From the NCBI GenBank assembly GCA_013140755.1, contig JABFSF010000065.1, forward strand, positions 1-39,565: a stretch of DNA of 39,565 bases, given 5' to 3'. Shown piece by piece: positions 26,418 through 35,541 of the stretch. Origin of the DNA: Methylotenera sp. Lineage in GTDB: Bacteria; Pseudomonadota; Gammaproteobacteria; Burkholderiales; Methylophilaceae. Below the pieces are notes generated by a model. That model had not been told where the DNA came from. It ran no database searches and saw only the letters and a program-made list of their open reading frames with translations. Each line of letters begins with the position of its first letter. The first letter of the stretch is position 1. The translations under genes and the position numbers were made by a program.

Positions 26418-27655
26418 GAGCGAGGTTGATTGACTAGCTTTTGCACAACTAAGCTCCCCACCATATCACCTTGTACGTTCACAGTAGTACGTAAAGTATC
26501 TAGCAATCTATCAATAGGTAGCAAAATTGCAATGGCCTCAGCTGGCAAACCTACCGATTGCAACACCATCACCATAGTGACCATCCCTGCACTAGGAATA
26601 CCTGGTGCACCCATCGCTGCAATCATTGCGGTAAAGAAAACAATTAACTGCTGCGCCATACTGAGCTCAATACCCACTAAATTGGCAATAAATAAAGCGG
26701 CGGCGGCTTCATATAAAGCCGTACCGTCCATATTGATGGTAGCTCCTAGCGGAATTACAAAACCTGAGATTTCTGGTTTCACGTTTAATTGCTGTGTGGT
26801 ACAGCGTAAAGTCACTGGCAAGGTTGCTGAGCTGGAGCTCGTTGCAAAGGCAGTCACTAAGGCTTCACGTGCGCCACGCCAAAACCAAAGCGGGGTTTTA
26901 CCTGTCACAAGATAGAGTATCAGTGGCAATATCACCACGCCGTGCAATAATAATGTGCCTATCACCACCGCCACAAATTTAGCCAGCGTACTCAGCATGG
27001 TAGCATCTTGCATGGCAATAAGTTTAATGAGCAATGCCATAATGCCCAGCGGTGCAAGCCACATCACCCAGCCTACTATTTTCATAGTGAGGTCTAAGCC
27101 TTCTTCTAGCAACGATAATAACACTTTATATCGCGAGCCACCCACCACCAAAGCAATTCCTAACATTAAAGCAAACATCACAACCGCTAACACATTACCT
27201 TGCGAAAGTGCTGTAAATGGGTTCACAAACAAACCATGTAAAAATTGAGCAAAGAACTCAGGCAGAGGTAGTTGCTTAGCTTCAAAGTTTTGCATAGCGT
27301 GTTCAAACATGGCAAGGTGCAACCCTGCTCCTACTTTAAAATAATTGCCTGCAAGTAATGCTAGTGTAATGGCAATACCCATGCTCGTGACAAAAAACAG
27401 TAGCGTCGTGACCCATACGCGGTGTATTTGTTGATGATGCCGTAAATTGGCAATACCCACTGTAATAGAGCAAAAAACGAGTGGGATTAAAATCATTTTA
27501 AGCAAATCAATGAATAAAGTACCCACCAATCCAGAGATATACAAACCAACTTTTACCGTGTGATGCTCTGCCCCTAATGCGTGAAAATACAAACCAAGTG
27601 CAATACCAATCATGGCGGCTAGCAATATTTGAATGTTGAGGCTAGGTATTTTCAT
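26414..27655 (-). CDS. Dicarboxylate/amino acid:cation symporter (DAACS, GltP/DctA-like)
   Basis: This inner-membrane secondary transporter takes up glutamate, aspartate or C4-dicarboxylates with Na+ or H+. The 413 residues show the eight-helix, two-hairpin fold with signatures SSSSATLPVTLR (hairpin 1), IPLGATINMDGTALYE (helix 7) and GAPGIPSAGMV (hairpin 2), then IDRLLDTLRTTVNVQGD (helix 8), whose Asp and Arg are substrate-contact positions. It starts 11 nt after the RsmB-like gene and overlaps the GNAT gene. A carboxylate importer is notable in a putative obligate methylotroph, but its substrate is not defined by sequence. Confidence 0.94.
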   Translation of the reverse strand: MKIPSLNIQILLAAMIGIALGLYFHALGAEHHTVKVGLYISGLVGTLFIDLLKMILIPLVFCSITVGIANLRHHQQIHRVWVTTLLFFVTSMGIAITLALLAGNYFKVGAGLHLAMFEHAMQNFEAKQLPLPEFFAQFLHGLFVNPFTALSQGNVLAVVMFALMLGIALVVGGSRYKVLLSLLEEGLDLTMKIVGWVMWLAPLGIMALLIKLIAMQDATMLSTLAKFVAVVIGTLLLHGVVILPLILYLVTGKTPLWFWRGAREALVTAFATSSSSATLPVTLRCTTQQLNVKPEISGFVIPLGATINMDGTALYEAAAALFIANLVGIELSMAQQLIVFFTAMIAAMGAPGIPSAGMVTMVMVLQSVGLPAEAIAILLPIDRLLDTLRTTVNVQGDMVGSLVVQKLVNQPRS

Positions 27656-27666
27656 TTTAAAAGCAG

Positions 27667-28971
27667 TTAGCTAGGCTTACTTTCTTGTTTTATTTCTGAT
27701 GTTTTTTCAAACACTGCTGCAAAAAAACCATCGGTATGATGCAAATGGGGTAACAACTTCAGATAAGTACCCGTATCAAGCTTAATTTGTTGTTGCGCTA
27801 AAACTTCTGCGGCGTTAAGCAATTTAAAGTCTGGGTGGGTTGCTAAAAACTGCTCAGCAATTTGCTCGTTTTCATCACTCAACAAACTACAGGTTGCATA
27901 AATTAAACGACCGCCAGCTTTCGTCAACTTAGCGGCACGCGCTAAAATGTTGGCTTGCTTCACGTTAAGTTCAGCCACATCATCAGGTGATTGTCGCCAT
28001 TTTAAATCAGGGTTACGACGAAGCGTACCCAAACCGCTACAGGGCGCATCCACTAACACCCGATCAAACTTGCCGTTTAGACGCTTGAGTTTTTGGTCGG
28101 TTTCGCTCGCAATCACTTGGGCGTGTAAATTGCTTAAGCCCGAGCGTTTTAAACGTTGCCCCAAATTATGTAAGCGTTTTTCTGAAACATCAAACGCATA
28201 CAGTCGGCCTGTATTGCGCATCAATGCGCCGATTGCTAAACTTTTGCCACCCGCACCTGCACAAAAATCCGCCACCATCATGCCACGTTTAGGTGCCACT
28301 AAGTAACTCAATAGTTGGCTACCTTCGTCTTGCACTTCAATTTTTCCTTCGGTAAATAACACATGGCGACCAATATTCATGCGGTGCGGCATACGAATCC
28401 CTATGGGCGAGTAGGGTGTTTCCGTAATAGTGGTTTCGTTTGAAGTATTCTCCGCCAGCATTTTTTTCAACACATCTTCACGTGTGCCTTTAATGGTGTT
28501 CACACGCAAGTCTAAAGTAGCTTGCTCATGCATACTACGAGCTATAGCAAGTGCTTCCTCCTCACCATACTGCGCCACTAATTTATCCCAAAGCCAATCA
28601 CGCACATCGGCTTGCACTGCTAAAGGCAAACTTTCAGTAGATTTAGCTTTAATGAGGTGTGCCCATTCTGTTTGCTGCTCATTTAATACAGGCTCTAACT
28701 CACGAATGCTCATACCTTGCACGCGAAGTAGCCACGCTAAAATTAACTTACGCGCATCGTCAGGGTCATTTTCATCATTCGCGGTAACCGTGCTTAAAAA
28801 GCGCAAACGGCGCAATACGCCATACACGCTTTCTGCCACAAAGGCGCGTTCTTTGGTGCCTAAATCACGATTATTACGAAAAAACTCGCTTAATTTAGCA
28901 TCGGCTGGCCCGTTAAATGTCAGTAAGTTGGAGAGTACAACAGCAGCTTGCCGAATGAGATTAGGGGTCAT
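27667..28971 (-). CDS. RsmB/NOP-family RNA (cytosine-5) methyltransferase
   Basis: The protein has 434 residues, with an N-terminal NusB-like or helical RNA-binding part (1 to about 140) and a C-terminal class I SAM fold. Motif I is DFCAGAGGKSLAIGAL (235-250). Motif IV has the PC pair in VDAPCSGLGTLRRNPDLKW (Cys311) and motif VI the catalytic TC in YATCSLLSDENE (Cys361). The two-cysteine arrangement defines m5C methyltransferases that use a transient covalent RNA adduct. The N-terminus differs from canonical E. coli RsmB (Sun), so it may be the second, less studied betaproteobacterial paralogue; the rRNA target (C967 in E. coli) is therefore not asserted. It lies between DUF3108 and symporter genes on the same strand. 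Confidence 0.91.
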   Translation of the reverse strand: MTPNLIRQAAVVLSNLLTFNGPADAKLSEFFRNNRDLGTKERAFVAESVYGVLRRLRFLSTVTANDENDPDDARKLILAWLLRVQGMSIRELEPVLNEQQTEWAHLIKAKSTESLPLAVQADVRDWLWDKLVAQYGEEEALAIARSMHEQATLDLRVNTIKGTREDVLKKMLAENTSNETTITETPYSPIGIRMPHRMNIGRHVLFTEGKIEVQDEGSQLLSYLVAPKRGMMVADFCAGAGGKSLAIGALMRNTGRLYAFDVSEKRLHNLGQRLKRSGLSNLHAQVIASETDQKLKRLNGKFDRVLVDAPCSGLGTLRRNPDLKWRQSPDDVAELNVKQANILARAAKLTKAGGRLIYATCSLLSDENEQIAEQFLATHPDFKLLNAAEVLAQQQIKLDTGTYLKLLPHLHHTDGFFAAVFEKTSEIKQESKPS

Positions 28972-29017
28972 ATGGGTTCTCTTGTGTAAATTTCACGCGC
29001 TTGGTGCTACGTAAGGG

Positions 29018-30097
29018 TTAAGGCGATGGTATCGTGTTAAGCTCTGTGACTAATAGCTCGTAAACTTTACCATCTTTTTCTGTTTCGCGTATTTTAACAG
29101 GTACATACTGATAATCTAAGGCTAACCACAAATCTGTTTTTTTATCTTCTATCGTGGCACGTTGCAAATGAATGGTATTGACCTTGCCCATTTTTGTATC
29201 TATCAGCTCTTCACCCTCAAAACTATATTCATAAACGGCGAGTTTTTTGCCATTGGTGATGTTAATTTGCATGGTTTGCAAAGGGGCTACAAACATAAAT
29301 TGATACATAAAGCTTAATAAATCTTGCGTGCCTTCTTCAAGCCTTACCTGCTTGCTACTGCCGGCTTTATTAAGCGCAAGGATTTGATTAGTCCAATCAA
29401 AATCTGCGCTAAAGGTTTTGTTTTGATTATTGTTAAATTGATATACATAATGTTGTGGTTGCAAGCCTGTTGTTGTAACCGCACCTTGGCTGGTTTGCAA
29501 TAAATCTCCAATAAATAATGCGGCTAACCCTTTGGCTTGTATCAGGCTTTTAATCTGATATTGGGTATTTTTCTGACTGAGTTCAAATACTATTTTAGCT
29601 TTACCCGCCGCACTACTATTCACTCTCGCATCAAACTCTGTGCGCACATCAAACATTGTTTCAATCCGCTGATATGGATGTAGGTTAATTTCAATATCTG
29701 TGCTTTCTGCCACTACTTCTTCTGGCTCGCGCGTACTATTTTCATCTATTGGCGGATTATCGGCATCAAGTGATGGGGCTTGGTTGGGTAATATCGCTGG
29801 GGGTAATGCTTCATTTTCCTGTGTTTGCGTGACTTCAGGGGGGGGAAGCACGCTCGGTTGGCGCGGCTTTAAGGTGGGTTTGCGCACTCTTTTTTCAGCG
29901 GGTTTTTCTACCACTGGCTTTGCAGCTGGCGGCGGCTTAACCACCAAACGCGCTTCTAATGTCTGATGTGGTTCAGACTCAAATAAATGAAGCTGCACGC
30001 TCCCCAGTAACACCCAATGCACCAATAACGAGAAACCTAGCGCAAGTGTTAACCTTTGGACACGCGTTTGACGCAACCAGGATGTCAGACGCGCCAC
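29018..30097 (-). CDS. DUF3108 protein with TonB-like N-terminal anchor and proline-rich linker
   Basis: The protein has 359 residues. Charged n-region and one membrane helix (about 16-33, LTLALGFSLLVHWVLLGSV) precede a Pro/Lys/Glu-rich stretch (about 50-130, KPPPAAKPVVEKP) like the periplasm-spanning linker of TonB. The C-terminal DUF3108 domain (about 140-355) has FDVRTEFDARVNSSAAGKA and LWLALDYQYVPVKIR. The domain is uncharacterised; related proteins are all envelope-associated. The neighbouring gene, 3 nt upstream, encodes a second DUF3108 domain behind a signal peptide, so the two form a paired, differently localised set. The link to purM and the methyltransferase is likely only operonic. 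Confidence 0.85.
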   Translation of the reverse strand: MARLTSWLRQTRVQRLTLALGFSLLVHWVLLGSVQLHLFESEPHQTLEARLVVKPPPAAKPVVEKPAEKRVRKPTLKPRQPSVLPPPEVTQTQENEALPPAILPNQAPSLDADNPPIDENSTREPEEVVAESTDIEINLHPYQRIETMFDVRTEFDARVNSSAAGKAKIVFELSQKNTQYQIKSLIQAKGLAALFIGDLLQTSQGAVTTTGLQPQHYVYQFNNNQNKTFSADFDWTNQILALNKAGSSKQVRLEEGTQDLLSFMYQFMFVAPLQTMQINITNGKKLAVYEYSFEGEELIDTKMGKVNTIHLQRATIEDKKTDLWLALDYQYVPVKIRETEKDGKVYELLVTELNTIPSP

Positions 30098-30100
30098 ACT

Positions 30101-30829
30101 TTATTCCACTTGCAATGAAGTAAGTGTCTGCACTAATTTTTGCCCATGCTCATCTGTTAGCATGATTTTCACTGGTAAATAATGGTGCTCAAGCGATAGC
30201 CAAAGTTCTTTCACGTCACTTTGCGAGGCAGCTTGGGCTGTGCTGACGGGTGGCGTTAAATGAATGGTCTTATAAGGCTGACCTAAAAGACTGAGTACTT
30301 CAGGTTCTGCCTGAATGACGTAGGTATATTGATTGATTTTTTTACCCGTAGTAAGCGGCATATTGAATGTGCCTGTAAGCGCATTTGCCATAAACATAAA
30401 TTGGTAAGCATAGCTGGCTAAATCTTGTGTGCTGGGTAATAAAGGCAAAGTTTTTGTTTTACCTTTAGCTTGCGTGTTGAGCGTTTGATTACCCCAATCA
30501 AACGCTGCCTGTATCGTTTTTTTAGGGTTATCGCCTTGGCGTAGCTCAAACTGAAGCGGTTTAAGTCCTTCAGCCGTTACTTCACCTGCGCTATTTAATT
30601 TGCGCTCACCAAATAAAGCATAGATACCAAGCCCTTTAGTGATGGATTCAATGCGATAAGTAGCTCCCTCTTGAATAAAGCTTTCTTTCACGGTGGCAAA
30701 TGGCTTATCGTCGCGCGCCACCTCATATTCAAGTTGTATTTTTTTAGGCTGCGCGTTAACCACATGTGTACTTAACAAAAGCAAGCCTATCACCCAAGAC
30801 GTAAATTTCAGCATCGTGTTCTTTCGCAT
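30101..30829 (-). CDS. Exported DUF3108 protein
   Basis: A signal peptide (TSWVIGLLLLSTHVVNA, cleavage before Gln) leads into a DUF3108 domain of about 210 residues. It contains RIESITKGLGIYALFGERK and LWLSLEHHYLPVKIMLTDE, clearly paralogous to the next gene downstream. The mature protein is probably periplasmic. I start it at ATG 30829 (MRKNTMLKF); ATG 30814 (MLKF) is equally possible, with a weak GAAAG ahead of it. A longer frame reaching 30934 would overlap purM by 71 nt and bury the signal peptide, so I reject it. It lies 34 nt after the purM stop. Confidence 0.83.
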   Translation of the reverse strand: MRKNTMLKFTSWVIGLLLLSTHVVNAQPKKIQLEYEVARDDKPFATVKESFIQEGATYRIESITKGLGIYALFGERKLNSAGEVTAEGLKPLQFELRQGDNPKKTIQAAFDWGNQTLNTQAKGKTKTLPLLPSTQDLASYAYQFMFMANALTGTFNMPLTTGKKINQYTYVIQAEPEVLSLLGQPYKTIHLTPPVSTAQAASQSDVKELWLSLEHHYLPVKIMLTDEHGQKLVQTLTSLQVE

Positions 30830-30863
30830 TTTAAAAGCACTCAACGCTTGAGCTGTCAATTGG

Positions 30864-31925
30864 TTACACCACAACCGTTGGTGCCTCACCTGCATTTTGC
30901 GCACGAATATGCCCAATTTCATACACGGTTTCACCCGCAGCTTCTAGCAAGGCTTTGGCTTGTGCCACATGAGCAATATCCAACACAATTGCCATGCCAA
31001 TGCCGCAATTAAAGGTTTTGTACATTTCGCTTGGCACGATATTGCCCTGCGCTTGTAGCCATTGAAATAATGGCGGCAACGCCCAACTAGACGCTTTAAT
31101 TTCAGCGGTTAATCCCTCTGGCAACACGCGCGGAATATTCTCAGTAATGCCGCCACCTGTAATGTGCGCCATGCCTTTCACTGGCAAGACTTCAATCAGT
31201 TTTAGCACAGATTTCACATAAAGCTTAGTCGGTGCCATCACCACATCTTTAAATGTGCGCCCATGAAAATCAGACTCAAAATCAATGCCAGATTTTTCAA
31301 TCAACTTGCGAATCAACGAATAGCCATTGGAGTGTGCGCCACTTGAAGCCAAGCCAATGACCACATCGCCTGCGGTAATCGAGGTGCCATCAATAATTTT
31401 AGACTTATCCACACAACCCACTGCAAAGCCTGCTAAGTCATACTCACCTGCGGGATACATACCTGGCATTTCAGCCGTTTCACCGCCTACTAAAGCGCAA
31501 CCAGATTGCTCGCAACCTTCTGCAATCCCTTTAATCACTTGTGCTGCCACGCCAACTTCAAGTTTGCCGCAAGCAAAATAGTCTAAGAAAAATAGCGGCT
31601 CTGCACCTTGCACGAGAATATCATTCACACTCATAGCCACTAAATCAATGCCCACGGTATCGTGTTTGTTGAGCTCAAAAGCAAGTTTGAGTTTAGTACC
31701 CACACCATCAGTGCCAGACACTAAAATCGGTTCTTTAAATTTTTGCGGCACAGCAAACAGTGAGCCAAAACCACCAATCCCACCCAGCACCTCAGGGCGC
31801 ATCGTGCGTTTAGCAAAAGGCTTAATTTGTTCAACTAAAGCATCCCCAGCTTCAATATCTACCCCTGCATCACGGTAGCTAATAGATGTTTGATTAGATT
31901 GATTGGTGCTCAAGAGGGTTCTCAC
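30864..31925 (-). CDS. purM: PurM, phosphoribosylaminoimidazole synthetase (AIR synthase)
   Basis: PurM closes FGAM to AIR with ATP, the fifth step of purine synthesis. Typical segments are [45 protein letters not shown] (ATP/Mg site), [46 protein letters not shown] and the C-terminal [16 protein letters not shown]. Two starts are possible: GTG 31925 (353 residues) or TTG 31913 (STNQSNQTS, closer to the usual N-terminus, with GTGAG 7 nt upstream). Divergent to it are the AI-2E-type permease and hda, a common betaproteobacterial arrangement. purN, often the next gene, is not adjacent here. Confidence 0.97.
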   Translation of the reverse strand: MRTLLSTNQSNQTSISYRDAGVDIEAGDALVEQIKPFAKRTMRPEVLGGIGGFGSLFAVPQKFKEPILVSGTDGVGTKLKLAFELNKHDTVGIDLVAMSVNDILVQGAEPLFFLDYFACGKLEVGVAAQVIKGIAEGCEQSGCALVGGETAEMPGMYPAGEYDLAGFAVGCVDKSKIIDGTSITAGDVVIGLASSGAHSNGYSLIRKLIEKSGIDFESDFHGRTFKDVVMAPTKLYVKSVLKLIEVLPVKGMAHITGGGITENIPRVLPEGLTAEIKASSWALPPLFQWLQAQGNIVPSEMYKTFNCGIGMAIVLDIAHVAQAKALLEAAGETVYEIGHIRAQNAGEAPTVVV

Positions 31926-31951
31926 TTTCTACAAAATGTGTGTTGTAACGT

Positions 31952-31957
31952 TATAAT
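31952..31957 (+). promoter_or_regulatory. -10 element of the permease-hda operon
   Basis: Consensus TATAAT with only a weak -35 (CTACAA, 17 bp upstream). It predicts a start near 31964 and a leader of about 40 nt. The same stretch read on the minus strand (TATAAC) could also serve purM. Confidence 0.4.
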
Positions 31958-31963
31958 GGCATT

Positions 31964-31991
31964 TTAACCGAAATGCTCCATTAACCGAAAT
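31964..31991. repeat. 11-bp direct repeat in the purM / permease divergent region
   Basis: TTAACCGAAAT occurs exactly twice (31964-31974 and 31981-31991), 17 bp apart start to start, just downstream of the permease -10. On the minus strand the two copies place TTCGGT and TAAAAT at promoter-like spacing (17 bp) in front of purM. It could be an operator, a purM promoter or a chance duplication. Confidence 0.45.
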
Positions 31992-32005
31992 TTAGGCGGC
32001 GAAAA

Positions 32006-33109
32006 ATGACAACACAAACATCGCATTACCGTTGGTGGATTGCTGGTTTACTTGTTTGCGGGCTGGTTTATCTACTCAGCCCAATGCTTACACCATTTTT
32101 AATAGCCGCCATTTTGGCCTACATCACCAACCCTCTGGTGAATATAATTGATGCGTTTCAGTTTAAAGGCATCAATGGTAAATTCAGCTTTAGCCCAAGC
32201 CGTACTGCGGCCACCTTGCTTGTGATGCTACTGCTACTTGCTGTGCTAATCGCATTTTTGCTCATTGTGATTCCACTGATGCACAAAGAATTTCTCCTAC
32301 TTGCGCAAAAGCTCCCAGCTTATTTCAATACTGCTAAATCAGCCTTAACACCTTGGTTATTCAAGAACTTTGGCGTGACAATTGATATTGACCTTGCACA
32401 AATTCAGCAAATTTTGACAGAAAACTGGAAAACCGCAGGTAACTTTGCTAAACAAATTGCCATCAGCATTAGTAGCCAAGGCTTAGCGATACTTGCTTGG
32501 CTTGCCAATATGATATTGATTCCACTCGTACTATTTTATCTATTGGTAGATTGGAACACCATCATTACCAAGCTGAATCAATATATTCCTAAAAAATGGA
32601 TGGGTAAAACACAAGAAGTCGCCTCTGAAATTGATGCCGTATTGGCTGAGTTTTTACGCGGTCAACTCACCGTAATGCTACTGATGAGCATTTTTTACGC
32701 TGTTGGCTTATGGTTAGCAGGGTTGGAGTTAGCAATTCCTATTGGTATCTTGTCAGGGTTACTCGGCTTTGTGCCTTATTTGGGCATAGGCTTAGGGCTG
32801 GTACTCGCCATCCTCTCTGGCTTTTTACAGTTTGGCACACTGCATGATTTAATCCCCGTGCTCATTGTATTTGGTATTGGTCAAGTAGTTGAAAGCATGG
32901 CTCTCACGCCTTGGCTGGTAGGTGAGCGCATTGGTTTACACCCAATTATCGTAATTTTTGCCTTAATGGCAGGTGGACAACTCTTTGGCTTTGCGGGCAT
33001 ATTGTTGGCACTGCCAGTATCCGCCGCCATTGCCGTGGGCTTTAAGCACGCAAAAAAAAGCTACCTAGCAAGCCAATTTTACAACCATCAAGCCCCTCCA
33101 GAGTCATAA
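32006..33109 (+). CDS. AI-2E-family membrane transporter (PerM/YdiK-like)
   Basis: The protein has 367 residues with about seven or eight membrane helices, a central soluble section (about 85-150), and the family's conserved C-terminal helices (IGILSGLLGFVPYLGIGLG; LVGERIGLHPIIVIFALMAGG). Members are putative exporters or permeases; the autoinducer-2 label comes from E. coli TqsA and does not prove that substrate. The ATG is preceded by AGGCGG. The stop is 3 nt before hda, so they form an operon, and the permease-hda pairing opposite purM is widely conserved. The pairing probably reflects chromosomal history more than shared function. Confidence 0.91.
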   Translation: MTTQTSHYRWWIAGLLVCGLVYLLSPMLTPFLIAAILAYITNPLVNIIDAFQFKGINGKFSFSPSRTAATLLVMLLLLAVLIAFLLIVIPLMHKEFLLLAQKLPAYFNTAKSALTPWLFKNFGVTIDIDLAQIQQILTENWKTAGNFAKQIAISISSQGLAILAWLANMILIPLVLFYLLVDWNTIITKLNQYIPKKWMGKTQEVASEIDAVLAEFLRGQLTVMLLMSIFYAVGLWLAGLELAIPIGILSGLLGFVPYLGIGLGLVLAILSGFLQFGTLHDLIPVLIVFGIGQVVESMALTPWLVGERIGLHPIIVIFALMAGGQLFGFAGILLALPVSAAIAVGFKHAKKSYLASQFYNHQAPPES

Positions 33110-33112
33110 CCC

Positions 33113-33718
33113 TTGAAACAACTCCTTTTAGATATACAACCGCCTGCCCCCGCCACCTTAGAAAACTTTATTGTTGGCAAAAATGCAGAGGCCATACATA
33201 GCCTAAAGCAAGCACTTGCAGGGGCAACTGACGCGCGTTTTATTTACCTTTGGGGCGCAAAAGGCAGTGGCAAAAGCCATTTACTATCTGCCTGCAAGGC
33301 AGCAAATATGCGGGTTGCAGACGATGTGCATTTACTAAATAATGAAGCGCAAATCGCACTGTTTAATACCTACAACCAAACTAAAGAAAACGGCGGCACG
33401 CTCATTACCGCTGGGTTACACGCGCCGACACAAATGGGACTGCGTGACGACCTAGCCACTCGTCTAGCATGGGGCCTAGTGTATCAACTACAACCACTAA
33501 GCGATGAAGAAAAAGCCCAAGCACTCAAAACCCATGCGCTTGAGCGCGGCATGAAGCTGCCAGATGAAGTAGTGGATTACTGCCTACGCTACTTGCGCCG
33601 CGATTTACCTACACTGATGGCGGTGTTAGATGCATTGGATGAGTGGTCGCTCACTGAGAAAAAGCCAGTGACTGTACCAATGCTGAAGAAATTGTTGCAG
33701 TTGGATTTAAATATTTAA
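33113..33718 (+). CDS. hda: Hda, DnaA-inactivator AAA+ protein
   Basis: Hda bound to the sliding clamp stimulates ATP hydrolysis by DnaA after initiation, preventing re-replication. The 201-residue protein is DnaA domain III-like. The N-terminal MKQLLLDI holds a clamp-binding QLxLxI/L motif at residues 3-8. GAKGSGKS (48-55) is the Walker A and VADDVH (68-73) the Walker B; the C-terminal lid follows (YLRRDLPTLMAVLDALD). The start is TTG 33113: no other start keeps the clamp motif, and it lies 3 nt past the permease stop. Use of TTG with a weak Shine-Dalgarno fits a protein needed at low copy. The AAA+ core lacks the extra DNA-binding domain of DnaA. Confidence 0.94.
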   Translation: MKQLLLDIQPPAPATLENFIVGKNAEAIHSLKQALAGATDARFIYLWGAKGSGKSHLLSACKAANMRVADDVHLLNNEAQIALFNTYNQTKENGGTLITAGLHAPTQMGLRDDLATRLAWGLVYQLQPLSDEEKAQALKTHALERGMKLPDEVVDYCLRYLRRDLPTLMAVLDALDEWSLTEKKPVTVPMLKKLLQLDLNI

Positions 33719-33769
33719 CATCCTGTAAAATCCTAACTTTGATAGATAACCACTATCCACGAGGTCAAA

Positions 33770-35407
33770 ATGTTACGCATTACCGAAATCAAACTCCCCA
33801 TTGAGCAAGCAGATACGCTCAAGCACCAAGACGAGCAAATTAAAGCCGCGTTACTTAAGCACTTAGAAATTCCAGCCTCTGATTTAATTAGTTTTAGCAT
33901 TTTCAAACGTGGGGTGGATGCGCGTAAATCATATGCAATTTTGTATGTGTATAGCTTAAATGTGGAAGTTAAAAACGAGGCGAAATTGCTGGCTAAGTTT
34001 AAAAAAGATTCACGCATAAAACCAGCACCAGACACCGAATACAAATTTGTAACTAGCAATACCAACTCAAACCAACTACGCCCAGTGGTAGTGGGCTTTG
34101 GGCCTGCGGGCATTTTTGCGGCACTGATTTTAGCGCAATCAGGCTTTAAGCCAATTGTGTTAGAGCGTGGTAAAGCCGTGCGTGAGCGCACACAAGACAC
34201 TTGGGGTTTGTGGCGTAAAAATACATTAAACCCTGAGTCAAATGTGCAGTTTGGTGAAGGCGGCGCGGGTACTTTTTCAGACGGCAAACTTTATAGCCAA
34301 ATTAAAGACCCCAAACATTATGGGCGCAAAGTGATTCAAGAGTTTGTGAAAGCAGGCGCACCCGAAGAAATATTATATGTGAGTCACCCGCATATTGGCA
34401 CATTTCGCTTAGTGGGCATGGTGGAAGAGATGCGCAAAACCATTATTGCATTGGGCGGGGAAATTCACTTTGAAAGCCGTGTAGAAGATATTGAAATTAC
34501 AAACAATGCCGTGCAAGGCGTGGTGTTGCAAACGGGTGAACGCATTGCTACCAACCATTTGGTGCTAGCTGTAGGACACAGTGCGCGTGATACTTTTGAA
34601 ATGGTGCATCGCAAAGGCATTTATGTTGAAGCCAAGCCATTCTCCATCGGCTTTCGCATTGAGCATCCGCAATCGTTGATTGATAAAGCACGTTATGGCA
34701 AAAGTTATAGCGAAGATTTGCTCAGCAAAGTGGGCGCAGCCGATTATAAATTGGTGCATCACGCCAGCAATGGCCGCAGCGTGTATAGCTTTTGCATGTG
34801 CCCAGGCGGCACGGTGGTAGCGGCAGCCTCAGAACCAAATTGCGTGGTGACTAACGGCATGAGCCAATACAGCCGCAATGAGCGCAACGCCAATGCGGGC
34901 ATTGTCGTGGGCATTACGCCAGAGGTGGACTTTCCTAACCACCCACTCGCAGGCATGGAATTACAACGCCAACTAGAAAGCAACGCGTTTGTAATGGGTG
35001 GCAGCAACTACAACGCGCCTGCGCAGTTAATTGGTGATTTTTTAGCTAACAAAGCTTCAACCCAATTGGGCGAAGTGGTTCCTTCTTATAAACCCGATGT
35101 GCAGCTCACCAATTTAGCGGATGCCCTGCCTGAGTTTGCCATTACCGCCATGCGCGAGGCGATTCCTGAGTTTGCCAAACAAATTAAAGGCTTTGATTTG
35201 TATGATGGTTTGCTCACAGGCGTTGAAACGCGGACTTCATCGCCCATTCGCATTAAACGTGATGATGCAACGCTTGAAAGCATCAACACCAAAGGCTTGT
35301 ACCCATGTGGCGAGGGTGCGGGCTATGCAGGTGGTATATTATCAGCAGGGGTAGATGGCATTAAAGTGGCTGAGGCGGTGGCGTTGAGCTTGACTGCTAG
35401 AGCATAA
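33770..35407 (+). CDS. FAD-dependent oxidoreductase (COG2509 type)
   Basis: The protein has 545 residues. An N-terminal alpha/beta domain (1 to about 95) precedes the dinucleotide-binding VVVGFGPAGIFAALI (GFGPAG at 109-114). Family features follow: NVQFGEGGAGTFSDGKL, the HPHIGTFRL segment, LVLAVGHSARDTF and the C-terminal FAD-closing PCGEGAGYAGGILSAGVDGI. The family is widespread and annotated only as an NAD(P)/FAD-dependent or uncharacterised dehydrogenase; no substrate is established to my knowledge. GAGG lies 6 nt ahead of the ATG. It stands 51 nt after hda, possibly in the same transcript. Confidence 0.92.
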   Translation: MLRITEIKLPIEQADTLKHQDEQIKAALLKHLEIPASDLISFSIFKRGVDARKSYAILYVYSLNVEVKNEAKLLAKFKKDSRIKPAPDTEYKFVTSNTNSNQLRPVVVGFGPAGIFAALILAQSGFKPIVLERGKAVRERTQDTWGLWRKNTLNPESNVQFGEGGAGTFSDGKLYSQIKDPKHYGRKVIQEFVKAGAPEEILYVSHPHIGTFRLVGMVEEMRKTIIALGGEIHFESRVEDIEITNNAVQGVVLQTGERIATNHLVLAVGHSARDTFEMVHRKGIYVEAKPFSIGFRIEHPQSLIDKARYGKSYSEDLLSKVGAADYKLVHHASNGRSVYSFCMCPGGTVVAAASEPNCVVTNGMSQYSRNERNANAGIVVGITPEVDFPNHPLAGMELQRQLESNAFVMGGSNYNAPAQLIGDFLANKASTQLGEVVPSYKPDVQLTNLADALPEFAITAMREAIPEFAKQIKGFDLYDGLLTGVETRTSSPIRIKRDDATLESINTKGLYPCGEGAGYAGGILSAGVDGIKVAEAVALSLTARA

Positions 35408-35478
35408 CTACACCACCACTACGCTTGTAAATTGCTTAAACCCAACCTATTCTATAAAATTGCACATTGAGTTGTTTG

Positions 35479-35506
35479 TTTGCGCATTGAACGCAAAAAG
35501 TTTTTT
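35479..35506 (+). terminator. Possible terminator or leader hairpin between the FAD oxidoreductase and the Fae-like gene
   Basis: TTTGCG (35479-35484) pairs with CGCAAA (35492-35497) across a 7-nt loop; six T follow after AAG. The stem is short. It could end the oxidoreductase transcript or act as an attenuator ahead of the Fae-like gene. Confidence 0.35.
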
Positions 35507-35541
35507 CATATTTCTCTTTTTTCATCTCTTAAGGATTTCTC

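Noticed and set aside
28430-29014. Plus-strand open frame of 194 codons opposite the RsmB-like gene
   Set aside because: Mirror of a coding strand with clear methyltransferase motifs; Ser/Arg/Lys-rich product with no domain.
30830-30934. Upstream extension of the exported DUF3108 gene
   Set aside because: It overlaps purM by 71 nt and would place about 35 charged residues ahead of a normal signal peptide.
33733-34287. Minus-strand open frame of 184 codons
   Set aside because: It is the antisense of the FAD oxidoreductase gene, whose GFGPAG and other motifs are unmistakable; the antisense product has no recognisable features.
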